In this document: in pieces, positions 55,192-63,861 of the stretch
How positions within the stretch are numbered: position 1 is the first letter of the stretch
Layout of the letters: every line of letters starts with the position of its first letter
Assembly (NCBI GenBank): GCA_021371855.1
Contig: JAJFVL010000046.1
Span: forward strand, 252,879 to 316,878
Reading direction: 5' to 3'
Length of the DNA stretch: 64,000 nt
DNA from: Bacteroidales bacterium
GTDB taxonomy: Bacteria > Bacteroidota > Bacteroidia > Bacteroidales > VadinHA17
Program-made: the position numbers and the translations under genes
The notes under the pieces: generated by a model
What the model was told of the DNA's origin: nothing
Seen by the model: only the letters and a program-made list of their open reading frames with translations
The model's database searches: none

Positions 55192-55221
55192 CTGTTTATT
55201 AGATTTTTGAGACTTGTTTCT

Positions 55222-55683
55222 TTACTGTTTTTTGTAAAATAATTGGATTATTTCTTGTGTAATATCACCAATATTGTCACTCAAAACGTCATATTTTAGT
55301 AGAATTTTTGTAATATCAGATGAACTATGAACTATTGAGTTCAATACTGGGCCTGTTATCCCTTCACTTTTATCTTTCTTTGAAAAAGCCAACACATCTT
55401 TGGCAAGTTTTACAAAATCAGGATTATCATCACCTATCCAAATATATTGCATGTTTCGCCTACTGATTGTGGCTCTTTTTAATATACCCATATCAATAAG
55501 CTTCTTTGAATGATTACGCGTAAACCATTCATTTTCATATGTGCTTAACCCAGATATAACACCAGTTTCTTTATATTGGTTATACATGTTCTTAAGAACT
55601 AAGGCAATGCCATCTATTTGTCTTGTATGTTTATCACCTATTTTCATTGCTTGTTTAACTTCAAGTCCTCTTTGAAAACTCAT
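55222..55683 (-). CDS. Phage protein with winged-helix-like core
   Basis: 153 residues. The middle part ('TYENEWFTRNHSKKLIDMGI', 'LKRATISRRNMQYIWIGDDN') has the helix-turn-helix and wing pattern of small transcription regulators. The N-terminus ('MSFQRGLEVKQAMKIGDKHT') and the C-terminal 45 residues are not recognised. It is flanked by its own -7 box (55706-55713) upstream and a terminator downstream, so it is a separate unit. It is a candidate for the repressor that binds the palindrome at 55128-55149. Confidence 0.65.
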   Translation of the reverse strand: MSFQRGLEVKQAMKIGDKHTRQIDGIALVLKNMYNQYKETGVISGLSTYENEWFTRNHSKKLIDMGILKRATISRRNMQYIWIGDDNPDFVKLAKDVLAFSKKDKSEGITGPVLNSIVHSSSDITKILLKYDVLSDNIGDITQEIIQLFYKKQ

Positions 55684-55705
55684 CTTTTTTAATGTTTAAT
55701 AAACA

Positions 55706-55713
55706 CAAATGTA
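55706..55713 (-). promoter_or_regulatory. -7 box before the winged-helix-like gene
   Basis: TACATTTG on the minus strand matches TAnnTTTG and lies 22 nt before the ATG at 55683. Confidence 0.5.
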
Positions 55714-55727
55714 TGAAATAAAATAAT

Positions 55728-56192
55728 TTATAACATTCCTTCATCTGCAAAACTATAATACCCACCACCTGGTGCAATAATGATATGATCAAGTAATTGT
55801 ATATCCATTATAGTTGCAGCATCCTTAAGCTTCTTTGTTAATTTACTATCACTTTCACTAGGATTAAGATTCCCTGATGGATGATTATGACAGGCAATTA
55901 AACCTAGTGCATTTGTTTTTAAAGCATATTGAAGGATAATCTTTACATCAGTTATTGTACCAGCAGTTCCTCCGAGTGAAATAGATGCGGTTCCAAGGAC
56001 TTTGTTTGCTCTATTAAGGAGTAATATTTTAAATTCCTCTACATATTCCAGAGTGTCAGGATTCCATTGAGAAATGAAAATATCATATGCATCCTTTGAT
56101 TGCTTTATAACAGGCCTATCAGAAGGATTTACTTTTGTTTTATATGACAACCGGACTTCGGCTACTTTATTTATATTGTTATTTAATTTCAT
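55728..56192 (-). CDS. RadC-like JAB-domain protein
   Basis: 154 residues. 'LEYVEEFKILLLNRANKVLG' and 'LGLIACHNHPSGNLNPSESD' then 'SKLTKKLKDAATIMDIQLLD' and 'HIIIAPGGGYYSFADEG' form the complete JAB metal-binding domain with the HxHPSG-x(6)-D zinc signature. The upstream Glu of the motif is in 'EFKILLLN'. There is no N-terminal HhH domain. Such short RadC proteins are common on Bacteroidetes mobile elements; their role, possibly in DNA repair or protein processing, is not settled. The 16-nt inverted motif lies directly before its start. Confidence 0.9.
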   Translation of the reverse strand: MKLNNNINKVAEVRLSYKTKVNPSDRPVIKQSKDAYDIFISQWNPDTLEYVEEFKILLLNRANKVLGTASISLGGTAGTITDVKIILQYALKTNALGLIACHNHPSGNLNPSESDSKLTKKLKDAATIMDIQLLDHIIIAPGGGYYSFADEGML

Positions 56193-56261
56193 TGCAAGTG
56201 CTTTGTTTACGTTAAGTTACACGATAAAATATTGATTTACTGCTGTCTTGAAACAAGAAAA

Positions 56262-56278
56262 GCCCAGTTTAACTGGGC
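56262..56278 (-). terminator. Terminator of the 56298-56672 gene
   Basis: GCCCAGTT and AACTGGGC form an 8-bp stem with a 1-nt to 3-nt loop, followed on the minus strand by TTTTC. It lies about 20 bp past the stop codon. Confidence 0.75.
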
Positions 56279-56297
56279 ATCCAAAGTGGTTAATTTG

Positions 56298-56672
56298 TTA
56301 TTCAACCTTCGGTTCTTCCTTTACTTCCGGTGTTTCTACCTTCTTAACTTTCTTAACCGGAGGAGGCAATATGGACTGAATTTCTTTAACTTCATTTTCA
56401 AGTTCTTTTGCCTTGGCTTCAACATCTGCTGGAACCTTAAATCCTGATTCATTCATCTGTGTTGCAAACCTTAAGGTTTTACGAAGTTCATTCTGTTTGT
56501 GATACAATTCTACTCTTAATTCCCTTTTTGCACCTCGGTTAATAAGTTCGAGCACTTTCTTTATTTCATCTTCCTTAGGTGAAGATTTAAGCCACTCCTG
56601 AACTGTAGCAAACTGTTTGATTTCAGTTGAATTTTTTGATTCAGTCCCTTTTGTTTCATTTGTTGTTTTCAT
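56298..56672 (-). CDS. Hypothetical phage protein, charged helical
   Basis: 124 residues, hydrophilic, with a helical core ('EDEIKKVLELINRGAKRELR', 'ELYHKQNELRKTLRFATQMN', 'EAKAKELENEVKEIQSILPP') and a proline/lysine tail ('PPVKKVKKVETPEVKEEPKV'). No family is recognised. It lies between the 16-nt inverted repeats and has a terminator of its own. Confidence 0.65.
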   Translation of the reverse strand: MKTTNETKGTESKNSTEIKQFATVQEWLKSSPKEDEIKKVLELINRGAKRELRVELYHKQNELRKTLRFATQMNESGFKVPADVEAKAKELENEVKEIQSILPPPVKKVKKVETPEVKEEPKVE

Positions 56673-57045
56673 CTTTTTAAGTTTTTAGTTAATTAACTGT
56701 GTTTTAGCCTTTTACAGCTTGATAGAGTAAATATAAAAACTTCTGTTGGGCTAGAAATCGCTCAGTGTCAATTATTTACGGTGTTTTGTGCTATTTATAC
56801 TCATTTTAAGTAAGATGCGTTTCACCTTACGTAAACAAAGCACTCCTAATTAAATAGATGAATTATTTGTTTTGAATTGTTTTATTTAAGACATTTGTAA
56901 TAGCGGCATTTCCTTAAATAAGTTCACCAGAACTTATTTCATTTACTGACTTTCACATTTCACGATTAAGCAGCGAGGCTTAATGGAAATGCCGCTTCTT
57001 TAATATTCATTACATTTTTTGATATCAGAAAAAGTTTGACAAGAC
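56673..57045. other. Non-coding spacer between early and late phage blocks
   Basis: No gene is visible on either strand apart from frames of about ten codons. It contains the right 16-nt inverted repeat (56829-56844) and the structured element at 56902-56996, and is otherwise AT-rich. Confidence 0.5.
56902..56996 (-). ncRNA. Three-way-junction structured element
   Basis: A 12-bp outer stem (56902-56913 with 56985-56996, arm AGCGGCATTTCC) encloses two perfect hairpins: a 10-bp stem AAATAAGTTC/GAACTTATTT with an ACCA loop (56916-56939) and a 7-bp stem ATTAAGC/GCTTAAT with a 6-nt loop (about 56965-56984). A 25-nt single-stranded stretch joins them. Stems are symmetric, so either strand could be transcribed; the minus strand is the 3' side of the late operon. 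No T-run follows, so it is not a standard terminator. Its function is unknown. Confidence 0.6.
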
Positions 57046-57225
57046 TTATTTTTCTGTAGTTGATCCTCTAAATGTTTGTCCTGCAATGTATATTCCTGTG
57101 ATTATGGATATAGAACTGGCTAGTTCCAAAGGGGCGTAATGTGTTGTATAAACCATTAATATGAATAATATAACAGCAACGGCAAATGCGATAAAACGCT
57201 TACTATGAAACATATTAAATGCCAT
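57046..57225 (-). CDS. Small holin-like membrane protein
   Basis: 59 residues, short enough to be missed by gene callers. It has two hydrophobic segments ('FIAFAVAVILFILMVYTTHY', 'LASSISIITGIYIAGQTF') and a basic N-terminus ('MAFNMFHSKR'). Its ATG overlaps the last codons of the next membrane protein by 11 bp, so the pair is translationally coupled. It looks like a holin or holin-antiholin partner. Confidence 0.75.
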   Translation of the reverse strand: MAFNMFHSKRFIAFAVAVILFILMVYTTHYAPLELASSISIITGIYIAGQTFRGSTTEK

Positions 57226-57448
57226 GTCTTTTTTTCCATTTATAAAAAGCCAAATCCCATCCTATCTTAACTAAATAACCTACTGTTGCACCTATTATAG
57301 TAATTATTAAAGATGAAACAACTGTTTCCCAAGAAGGCAAATATGAAAGCTTATTAACTTGTGATATGGCTCCTGCTGCTCCGCCACCTATGGGAAAAAT
57401 GTCTCCTATTTTATTGAAAAAATATAATACTTTAAAACTCATTCTCAT
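57215..57448 (-). CDS. Holin-like membrane protein
   Basis: 77 residues. 'GDIFPIGGGAAGAISQVNKL' is a short hydrophobic or amphipathic loop and 'VVSSLIITIIGATVGYLVKI' is a strong membrane segment; the C-terminus is basic ('FYKWKKRHGI'), the usual holin layout. It is next to the 59-residue membrane protein and follows the tail-fibre genes, a typical place for lysis genes. No endolysin is seen in the window. Confidence 0.7.
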   Translation of the reverse strand: MRMSFKVLYFFNKIGDIFPIGGGAAGAISQVNKLSYLPSWETVVSSLIITIIGATVGYLVKIGWDLAFYKWKKRHGI

Positions 57449-57468
57449 ACATTTATTTTATTTAAAGA

Positions 57469-57786
57469 TTACCTCACTCCATCAAGTATGGTGAATGTAT
57501 CTTTTGTTATTGTAACATATATGTTTATTGAATCGTCAAGTACAATATCATATATATAATCTCCGGGTGCAATGCTGGTGTCAATTTTTGACAATGGAAA
57601 TATGACTGTAGTAATTGATGCATCATAAGTGCCTATTTTTGATAAAACAGGAACAACATCAGAAGCTTTTTTCTTTACTGTAAGATATGGTGTAGTTGTA
57701 CTTAAATCAATGTTTGAAAAATTACTGATGTTACAACCTATAGTTTTGGTGTCATATTGATATAGTACTAGTTTATTATCTGCCAT
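57469..57786 (-). CDS. Small phage structural protein, BppU-like domain
   Basis: 105 residues, predicted beta-sandwich ('LVLYQYDTKTIGCNISNFSN', 'YLTVKKKASDVVPVLSKIGT', 'SIAPGDYIYDIVLDDSINIY', 'VTITKDTFTILDGV'). The 'PGDYIYDI...TFTILDGV' ending is like the N-domain of phage baseplate upper proteins (BppU). It lies between the lysis pair and the receptor-binding fibre gene. The assignment rests on the pattern only. Confidence 0.6.
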   Translation of the reverse strand: MADNKLVLYQYDTKTIGCNISNFSNIDLSTTTPYLTVKKKASDVVPVLSKIGTYDASITTVIFPLSKIDTSIAPGDYIYDIVLDDSINIYVTITKDTFTILDGVR

Positions 57787-57882
57787 AAGTAAATCTTATT
57801 TTATTATATATCTCCGGATAAAATATAATCAGATAATGAATCTTTATTTATAACTAGCTTTGATGCTTATTTTGATATATAT

Positions 57883-59982
57883 TTATGTCTTAAATGGATA
57901 TGTTAAGCCATTCCCATTATTGTAAAGTCTACTAACATCATCACTCGTTAGTGCTTTAGCCCATATTCCTATTTCATCAAGATAACCATCGAAAGGGTGT
58001 AAATTTGAATATGACCCTATATTATAACTTGTATTATTACAAGGATAGGGTTTCATAATGGAGTTAACCAAGGACAATATAGTTCCATTAATGTAAAATG
58101 TTACATTTCCGTTATCAAAAGCATGAGTAACAGCTAAATGAGTCCAAGTATTAGTAGGCAATATATATGATGTTGACCAGACCACATTGTTGTTTTGCGT
58201 GATAGATTTATAGGTTGAATTAGATGATTGATAATAAACCCTATTAGAATTCCAATAGATCCAATGAAAGGGTTTATACTGTTCCTGATAATGAACTGAA
58301 AGAAATGTATTAATGTGAGTAGTATCTCCTCCCCAATTAAACCAGCAAGCAAAAGATAATCCTGTTTGGGCTGTTATTCCGTTAACCACATATATGTTAT
58401 CAACATTAGCATCATTAAAGTAATAACAAGTTCCTATCTTACCTGGTTGTAATGGAGTCGCTCCGTCATTAACTCCGTCTCTTCCATTTCCTGTTACGTC
58501 TATGATGTTATTAGATGAGTCATTAAGAGGATAATAAGCTTGAATCCTATCGAGTAAAGGATCAACTAACTTAAGTTGGTTATCTTGATTTTGCACACCA
58601 GCAAACGGATAAGCCTTTCCGGAACCAGCATTGTAAAGTTGTTTGATTTCAGAAGGCGATAAAAGTCGGGACCAAATGCCAAACTCGTCCATATTGGACT
58701 TAAAATTTTGAGAATATCCTGGGCTGTAAGTCCCAATATATTTTGTTCGTAAAGTCGGAAACAACATATTATCCGTCACTTTTACTGCTCTTACTAAAAT
58801 GCCATTTATATAAAAAGATACTACTCTATGAGTATAGTCTGCTGTAATAGTTGTCATAACCCATTGTCCAAAATATCCTGTATAAAGACTTATATTAATA
58901 GATGTATATATAACTCCAGTTCCATATTGAAATGCTAATACACCACTTGGATATGCGTATATGAATAAAAATCCGGCGGTGGAGACTTGATAGGCGTCAC
59001 TTATAATAGGGAAAACGCCACTCCCTGTATTAACAGGTATACTCCAAAAGTTAATACTTAACTGACTTTCTCCTAAAGAAAACGCCGGCGTTCTCAAATA
59101 TGAGTTATTTGCTACATCGGGCCATTTAAATCCTGTATTAATTATACCTGACGCATCTTGTTCTATGGTTCCAACTATTGACGCATCTCTATGTTTCGGA
59201 CTATAGTCCTTAGCATATCCTAAAGAACCATCCATCGCATAATAACATTCAAGATCAGTTAGTAAATTAGAAAAATTTAAAACGTTTGCTTTTGCTGGTG
59301 TAAACTTTAAATCTTGCTGCTTAAAATTGTATGTTAAACCATTTCCGTTATTGTACAATAAAGAAACATCACTGTCGGTTAAAAATCTTGACCATATTCC
59401 TATTTCATCAAGTTTACCTAAATAATCTTCAGCATATCTACGTCCAATTATTAAATTCCCTGCTGCTATACTATTTTTACATCTCACTGCTGTGTTTGAT
59501 CCCTTTAATATGCCATCAATATAAATTTTATTCACTGCATCTCTATTTATAGTCCACACAATATGATGCCAATTATTATTTCGTAAATCCGGAAAAACTG
59601 ATAACGACCAGACTGATGTGTTATCATATATCTGAGAACTTATATAGCCTGTGTTTGGCATTATTCTCAAAATAACTGAAATTCCCCCTCTACTTAAAAT
59701 AGGGAGTTCTGCACTTACATCATGTGGCACCCAAGCCCAACAACTAACTCCAAAATCTCCGGTGCCTGTTATACAGTTAGGTGCAGCACCTATTGAAACA
59801 TATCCAGTACTACCATCAAAATAATAGGAATTTCCTATTTTTCCAATTTGCCCTCTTGAGACATCACCATTAATAGTTCCATTATTCGTTCCCACACTAT
59901 CATAAACACTGCCATCGGTTTCTTGAAATGCCCAATATGATGATAAATTATCTAAAAGTGGATTATGTAATTTAAGTTTCAT
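57883..59982 (-). CDS. Phage tail-fibre protein with three LamG/concanavalin-like domains
   Basis: 699 residues made of three alike units of about 225 residues. Each starts with 'LxDNLSSYWAFQETDGSVYD'- or 'LLTDLECYYAMDGS'-type strands. Each ends with 'LDEIGIWSRFLTDSDVSLLY', 'MDEFGIWSRLLSPSEIKQLY' or 'LDEIGIWAKALTSDDVSRLY' followed by N-x-G-x-G-x-x-Y. These are LamG/ConA-like jelly rolls that bind glycans. No signal peptide is present, in line with a virion protein. It probably makes the receptor-binding tip that recognises host surface polysaccharide. Confidence 0.88.
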   Translation of the reverse strand: MKLKLHNPLLDNLSSYWAFQETDGSVYDSVGTNNGTINGDVSRGQIGKIGNSYYFDGSTGYVSIGAAPNCITGTGDFGVSCWAWVPHDVSAELPILSRGGISVILRIMPNTGYISSQIYDNTSVWSLSVFPDLRNNNWHHIVWTINRDAVNKIYIDGILKGSNTAVRCKNSIAAGNLIIGRRYAEDYLGKLDEIGIWSRFLTDSDVSLLYNNGNGLTYNFKQQDLKFTPAKANVLNFSNLLTDLECYYAMDGSLGYAKDYSPKHRDASIVGTIEQDASGIINTGFKWPDVANNSYLRTPAFSLGESQLSINFWSIPVNTGSGVFPIISDAYQVSTAGFLFIYAYPSGVLAFQYGTGVIYTSINISLYTGYFGQWVMTTITADYTHRVVSFYINGILVRAVKVTDNMLFPTLRTKYIGTYSPGYSQNFKSNMDEFGIWSRLLSPSEIKQLYNAGSGKAYPFAGVQNQDNQLKLVDPLLDRIQAYYPLNDSSNNIIDVTGNGRDGVNDGATPLQPGKIGTCYYFNDANVDNIYVVNGITAQTGLSFACWFNWGGDTTHINTFLSVHYQEQYKPFHWIYWNSNRVYYQSSNSTYKSITQNNNVVWSTSYILPTNTWTHLAVTHAFDNGNVTFYINGTILSLVNSIMKPYPCNNTSYNIGSYSNLHPFDGYLDEIGIWAKALTSDDVSRLYNNGNGLTYPFKT

Positions 59983-59987
59983 ATTAA

Positions 59988-60890
59988 TTAAATGCTAAAT
60001 TTTCCTGCATAAGTCCAAGTGCCACTTATTCGTTTTTGAAATTGTAAATCAGTCGAAGGATCTATAAACCATCTCCATGAGTTATCTACACTTGGATCTC
60101 CCATATAAAAGTAATTTACATTCGCAACTATATATTTCTGGCTTATCGATGAACTATCAGCTATGGACTCTATTCTAAAGGCTGTGCATCCATCCATGTT
60201 AAATGAATAAGAGTTGATGTTCCCACTGACATCATTAGTTACATCCATATCAACTAAAGTCATGGCTCCACCATTAGTTTGCATTTGGATAGATGAAAGT
60301 TGGATGTCATAATCAGCATTAGAAGGTGACAAAGTGCTGTTGTCCAAAGTCCAAGGCTGCGCTAAATCCCTATCGACTAAGGATACATCAACATACCAAC
60401 GATTAGTTGCGTCAGAAGGATCGACAGGATCAGCAAGGGACTGAATTCGCTTATTGTTCATGTTAAGTGAACCAGACATTACATCACCTGCTTTTTTAAC
60501 ATAAAGCCCTAGGCTAGAATTAACATCAGTTTTTAAAGCAAAGCTAGCATCTGTTTGTCCTTTAGAATAAACATCATTTAAATATTCATCTCTAGTTGCT
60601 AAACTTCCATCAACATATGCTTTAGTAACATCTCCTACACCAGTACTAGGTTCCAAATAACCATTATTCCAGTTAAATTTAGCTTGGTTTAAAGATGCAT
60701 TAGGGATGTAAGTTGCCTTAATGTTATTTATAGAAGCATCTTGAATTATGTTCCATTCTGTTAGATAATTAATAGAACCATCACATTTATTACTTGGAAT
60801 TATAAAAGCCGCTGTCGTGCCGTATACTGAAGGATTACATATGTATGCGTTAATAGAAGGATTATATACGCTTCCAGAGATTTCTATCAT
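59988..60890 (-). CDS. Phage tail-fibre/collar-type protein
   Basis: 300 residues. The middle part 'YVKKAGDVMSGSLNMNNKRI' then 'QSLADPVDPSDATNRWYVD' is the phage-fibre shaft motif (repeated 'gdtMsGxLdMnxnkI.nLadP' type). Earlier, 'DVTKAYVDGSLATRDEYLND' fits the same group. The C-terminal 110 residues ('YDIQLSSIQMQTNGGAMTLV', 'FMGDPSVDNSWRWFIDPSTD') form a beta-rich domain with a trimer-like end. It lies 5 bp from the LamG fibre gene and is in the same late operon. Confidence 0.8.
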   Translation of the reverse strand: MIEISGSVYNPSINAYICNPSVYGTTAAFIIPSNKCDGSINYLTEWNIIQDASINNIKATYIPNASLNQAKFNWNNGYLEPSTGVGDVTKAYVDGSLATRDEYLNDVYSKGQTDASFALKTDVNSSLGLYVKKAGDVMSGSLNMNNKRIQSLADPVDPSDATNRWYVDVSLVDRDLAQPWTLDNSTLSPSNADYDIQLSSIQMQTNGGAMTLVDMDVTNDVSGNINSYSFNMDGCTAFRIESIADSSSISQKYIVANVNYFYMGDPSVDNSWRWFIDPSTDLQFQKRISGTWTYAGKFSI

Positions 60891-60921
60891 TATTGGTTTA
60901 TTATTTTAGTATATATTTCAG

Positions 60922-61374
60922 CTAAGGATGCTGAACTATATAACACTCTGCTAGTAATGTATTATCTGATGTTCTATAAAATTTTACATAACTTGTATGA
61001 ATGTCTCCGCTTGTATTTGATTCTCCACAATAAAAATCCACATACCCATTATTACTTCCGCTTGTTTGTTCTACATAAGCAGAAATAATTTGTGATTGGT
61101 CAAATATAATATACCATTCCAAATTACTTGAAACGGTTATTCTTCTTGTTGACCAAGGATCTCCATTACTATCAAAGTGTAAAGAGGTGTTATTAATATT
61201 TAAATATATGTGTGTATAATTTCTAAAATTTGTCAATCTATCTTTGTCTCCTTTATAAATTCCATCAAACCCTATATTGCTTGATAAAGTAAATAACTCA
61301 ACTAAACTGCTGCCTGATCCTATCTCATCTTTAACATCTTGCTCTGAAAATGTATTTGTATTTGGCACTGACAT
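60922..61374 (-). CDS. Phage structural protein with BACON-like domain
   Basis: 150 residues. The first 50 residues ('MSVPNTNTFSEQDVKDEIGS', 'SLVELFTLSSNIGFDGIYKG', 'LTNFRNYTH') match a module common in Bacteroidetes and crAss-like phages. The rest is BACON-like: 'RRITVSSNLEWYIIFDQSQI', 'ISAYVEQTSGSNNGYVDFYC', 'YVKFYRTSDNTLLAECYIVQ'. BACON domains bind glycans or mucin in the host phylum, so it is probably an adhesion part of the tail. It sits 1 bp before the S74 fibre gene stop. Confidence 0.8.
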   Translation of the reverse strand: MSVPNTNTFSEQDVKDEIGSGSSLVELFTLSSNIGFDGIYKGDKDRLTNFRNYTHIYLNINNTSLHFDSNGDPWSTRRITVSSNLEWYIIFDQSQIISAYVEQTSGSNNGYVDFYCGESNTSGDIHTSYVKFYRTSDNTLLAECYIVQHP

Positions 61375-61375
61375 T

Positions 61376-63861
61376 TTATGAATTATAATTTTTAAAATAG
61401 TTGAGCTCCTCTTTAAGATTTTTTATCTCTTTTTTTAATGAAGCGATTTCTTTTACAAATAAATCAATATAAGCTACAGAAAGCATTCCTGATTCATCAG
61501 TCCGAACCAATTCAGGATTTGTCTTTTGCAATTCCTGAGCTATAACACCATAACGTTTTTGATCAGGTTGACTCTTTAGATTAAACTCTTTATAATTAAC
61601 ATTGATAGGTTTAGTGTTAATAGGAACTATGTTTTCCTTTAGTCTTTCATCACTGGATAATATAAAGTTTGTTGCTGTCATAGAGTTGGCTGAAGTGATT
61701 GTTCCACTTGTTGATATTTTACCGCCAATTGAGACATCACCACCACTTATTATTATATCATGATATGTGATAACTAAATCCTGATATAAGGCTAGTTTAT
61801 TATAAAAGAATTCAGCAATAACACTTCCCTTTCCATCACCTATAAGAGTGTTTCTATATTGCGTTTGTCCTCCTGAATAACCTTTAAGATTTATATTTAA
61901 TGTGCTTTGACCATTTAATGAATTTTCCCAAATGTCAGCACCCTTTATTGATGTGTTACAATAACCAATTGCATAGTTTTGACTTGCAGTTCCTAACTCA
62001 GTCAAACCAATAAAACAGCAATTTCCTGCATTATCTATATAACTTTGCCAAGCACTTCCAGAATAATAGCCAAGGTGAGTGCCATCCATATAAAGACCAG
62101 CACCAGAAGGTGTATTAAATAAAGATACTCCTGTTGGCTTATTTGTTATTTGAGAAGACCAATTAACTGAGTCTTGAGTAGCTAAAGCACCTTGTCCCAC
62201 AATACTTTTTGCATCAATTAAACTATCTGCAAAATCTTGTGTAAATGTCATACCTGCTAATGACGAACTAACTGTTACCGACCAACCAGTTTCCCACTGT
62301 GATATAGCATAATTACTATATCCAGCCTGAAAGTTTTTTACAGCTATATTTGGATATTGCCAAGTTGTTGTAGTTTCTCCAATTACAATCACACATTTAG
62401 TTCCATTATGCCCAAATCTTACCCTATTATTTTGTGTTGTTGAACCAATTAATTGAGCAAAACAATTATACCAAGCGGGAGTTGATACATAATTATAACC
62501 ACCGATTTTAAGAGTAAAAGAATTTGAAGTACTATAATTAAATACATCAACCTCAAATTTCATCATTGTATTTGTCCAAGACTGAGGTAATGTTATAATT
62601 ATAGCACCAGTAACGGGAGCACTATTATATTTTCCACCTATCGGATTTGGTATTGTTGTTACTGAATTAGTACTATCAGAATTTGATACTCTATAATCAG
62701 TATAATTTGTTACATCTGCATTGTCCGCTGGCTTTCCTGCACCACTTACACCAGACCAAGTTGCTGTAGTTGCTGCATTTGATATAGCTGTTACTTGTGC
62801 TGATGTTGCTCCAACTGTTGCTCCCGCTTCAATACCACTCAGTTTACTACTTTCTGTAGAATTTATACTTGATAATGAAGTAGGCTTATCACTAAGATTA
62901 GAATAACCGCTTCCACTTGCAATCACTATTTTACCATTTAAATAAACATTATCGGCATATAGTCCGAAGCCTGTAAGTGCTCCACCAAATGCTGAATCTG
63001 TTATACCTGATAAGTTACCTAATCTCATTTTTTGCTTACCAGATAAACTACCTGTATTTACACCAGCGCAAAAGTCAATATAAGGGTTATTTGTATCACT
63101 TGCAGTTATATAAATCAAATTCTGTCTTGCTGTATCACTTGAATTACCATACTGTACAAGTTTCATTTTGTCCCAGGGTGTTCCACTTATTAAAGATGCA
63201 TCTATATAAGCACTTCCTAATGTTGATGAGTGGTTAACTTTTGTAACCTTTCCTACATAAGAACCTATTCCTGAACCAGTAAATTGTTGGGCTTTTACAT
63301 AATCATTTACAGCAAATGTTATTGGATTTGAACCGCCATCTTCATCAAAATAAAATCTTGTTCCACTAACCAGATAAGGACTTCCATTTGCCGCCGAAAT
63401 CATCAAACCGCCATTAACAGCATTAATCTCTCTGATTTCCATTTCATAAGCAGAGAGTTTGTTTCTTACTGTAAGATTATCAAGTTCAAGATTTATCTCA
63501 CCATTATCATTAATTAATCTATATCCTGAACCAGCAAAACCTGAAACATAAGCTAATGAGCTTTCTATCGTATCAGAAGTAAGTTTATCCCATAGTTTCA
63601 AAGCACCTGTTGGAGATAATGTTGAAATAGTTGATGAACTTGAAGCACCAGATCGAAATTGCAAAGCATCATAAAAATCTAAATACGTTAAACCGCCAGA
63701 AGTAAATAATTTGAATCTATTACCAGAATCATTAGTGGCACCCATCATTAAAGATTTATTAACAGCGATCTCAATATTTCCATCTGTATAGATACCCCCT
63801 GTTCCAGCATTTAAATCTCTTGTAGTTTTTGAAGGACTGTTGACATTTACTTTAGGCACTA
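61376..63861 (-). CDS. Tail-fibre/spike protein with C-terminal S74 chaperone (3' exon)
   Basis: About 829 codons from the splice junction to the stop. Beta-rich, repetitive sequence ('GNIEIAVNKSLMMGATNDSG', 'LSAYEMEIREINAVNGGLMI', 'WSGVSGAGKPADNADVTNYT') ends in the intramolecular chaperone: 'LSSDERLKENIVPINTKPIN', 'YKEFNLKSQPDQKRYGVIAQ', 'ELQKTNPELVRTDESGMLSV', 'AYIDLFVKEIASLKKEIKNL'. The Ser/Lys of 'SSDERLKENI' are the expected self-cleavage residues. The frame continues upstream only through intron sequence (a GTG at 63925 is inside intron domain V). The real start lies in the 5' exon beyond the window. Confidence 0.88.

Larger units (their letters stand above)
56197..56844. repeat. 16-nt inverted repeats flanking the 56298-56672 gene
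   Basis: AGTGCTTTGTTTACGT (56197-56212) and its exact reverse complement (56829-56844) lie 616 bp apart, on either side of one small gene. The left copy is 5 bp from the RadC start codon. The spacing excludes a simple hairpin. They could be paired protein-binding sites or cassette borders. Confidence 0.55.

Noticed and set aside
56902..56996. Retron, hammerhead ribozyme or integron attC site
   Set aside because: No reverse transcriptase gene is in the window, there is no CUGAUGA/GAAA core, and the attC end boxes are missing.
57883..63861. Diversity-generating retroelement acting on a tail gene
   Set aside because: I found no template/variable repeat pair and no reverse transcriptase in the window; the intron RT, if present, is another type.
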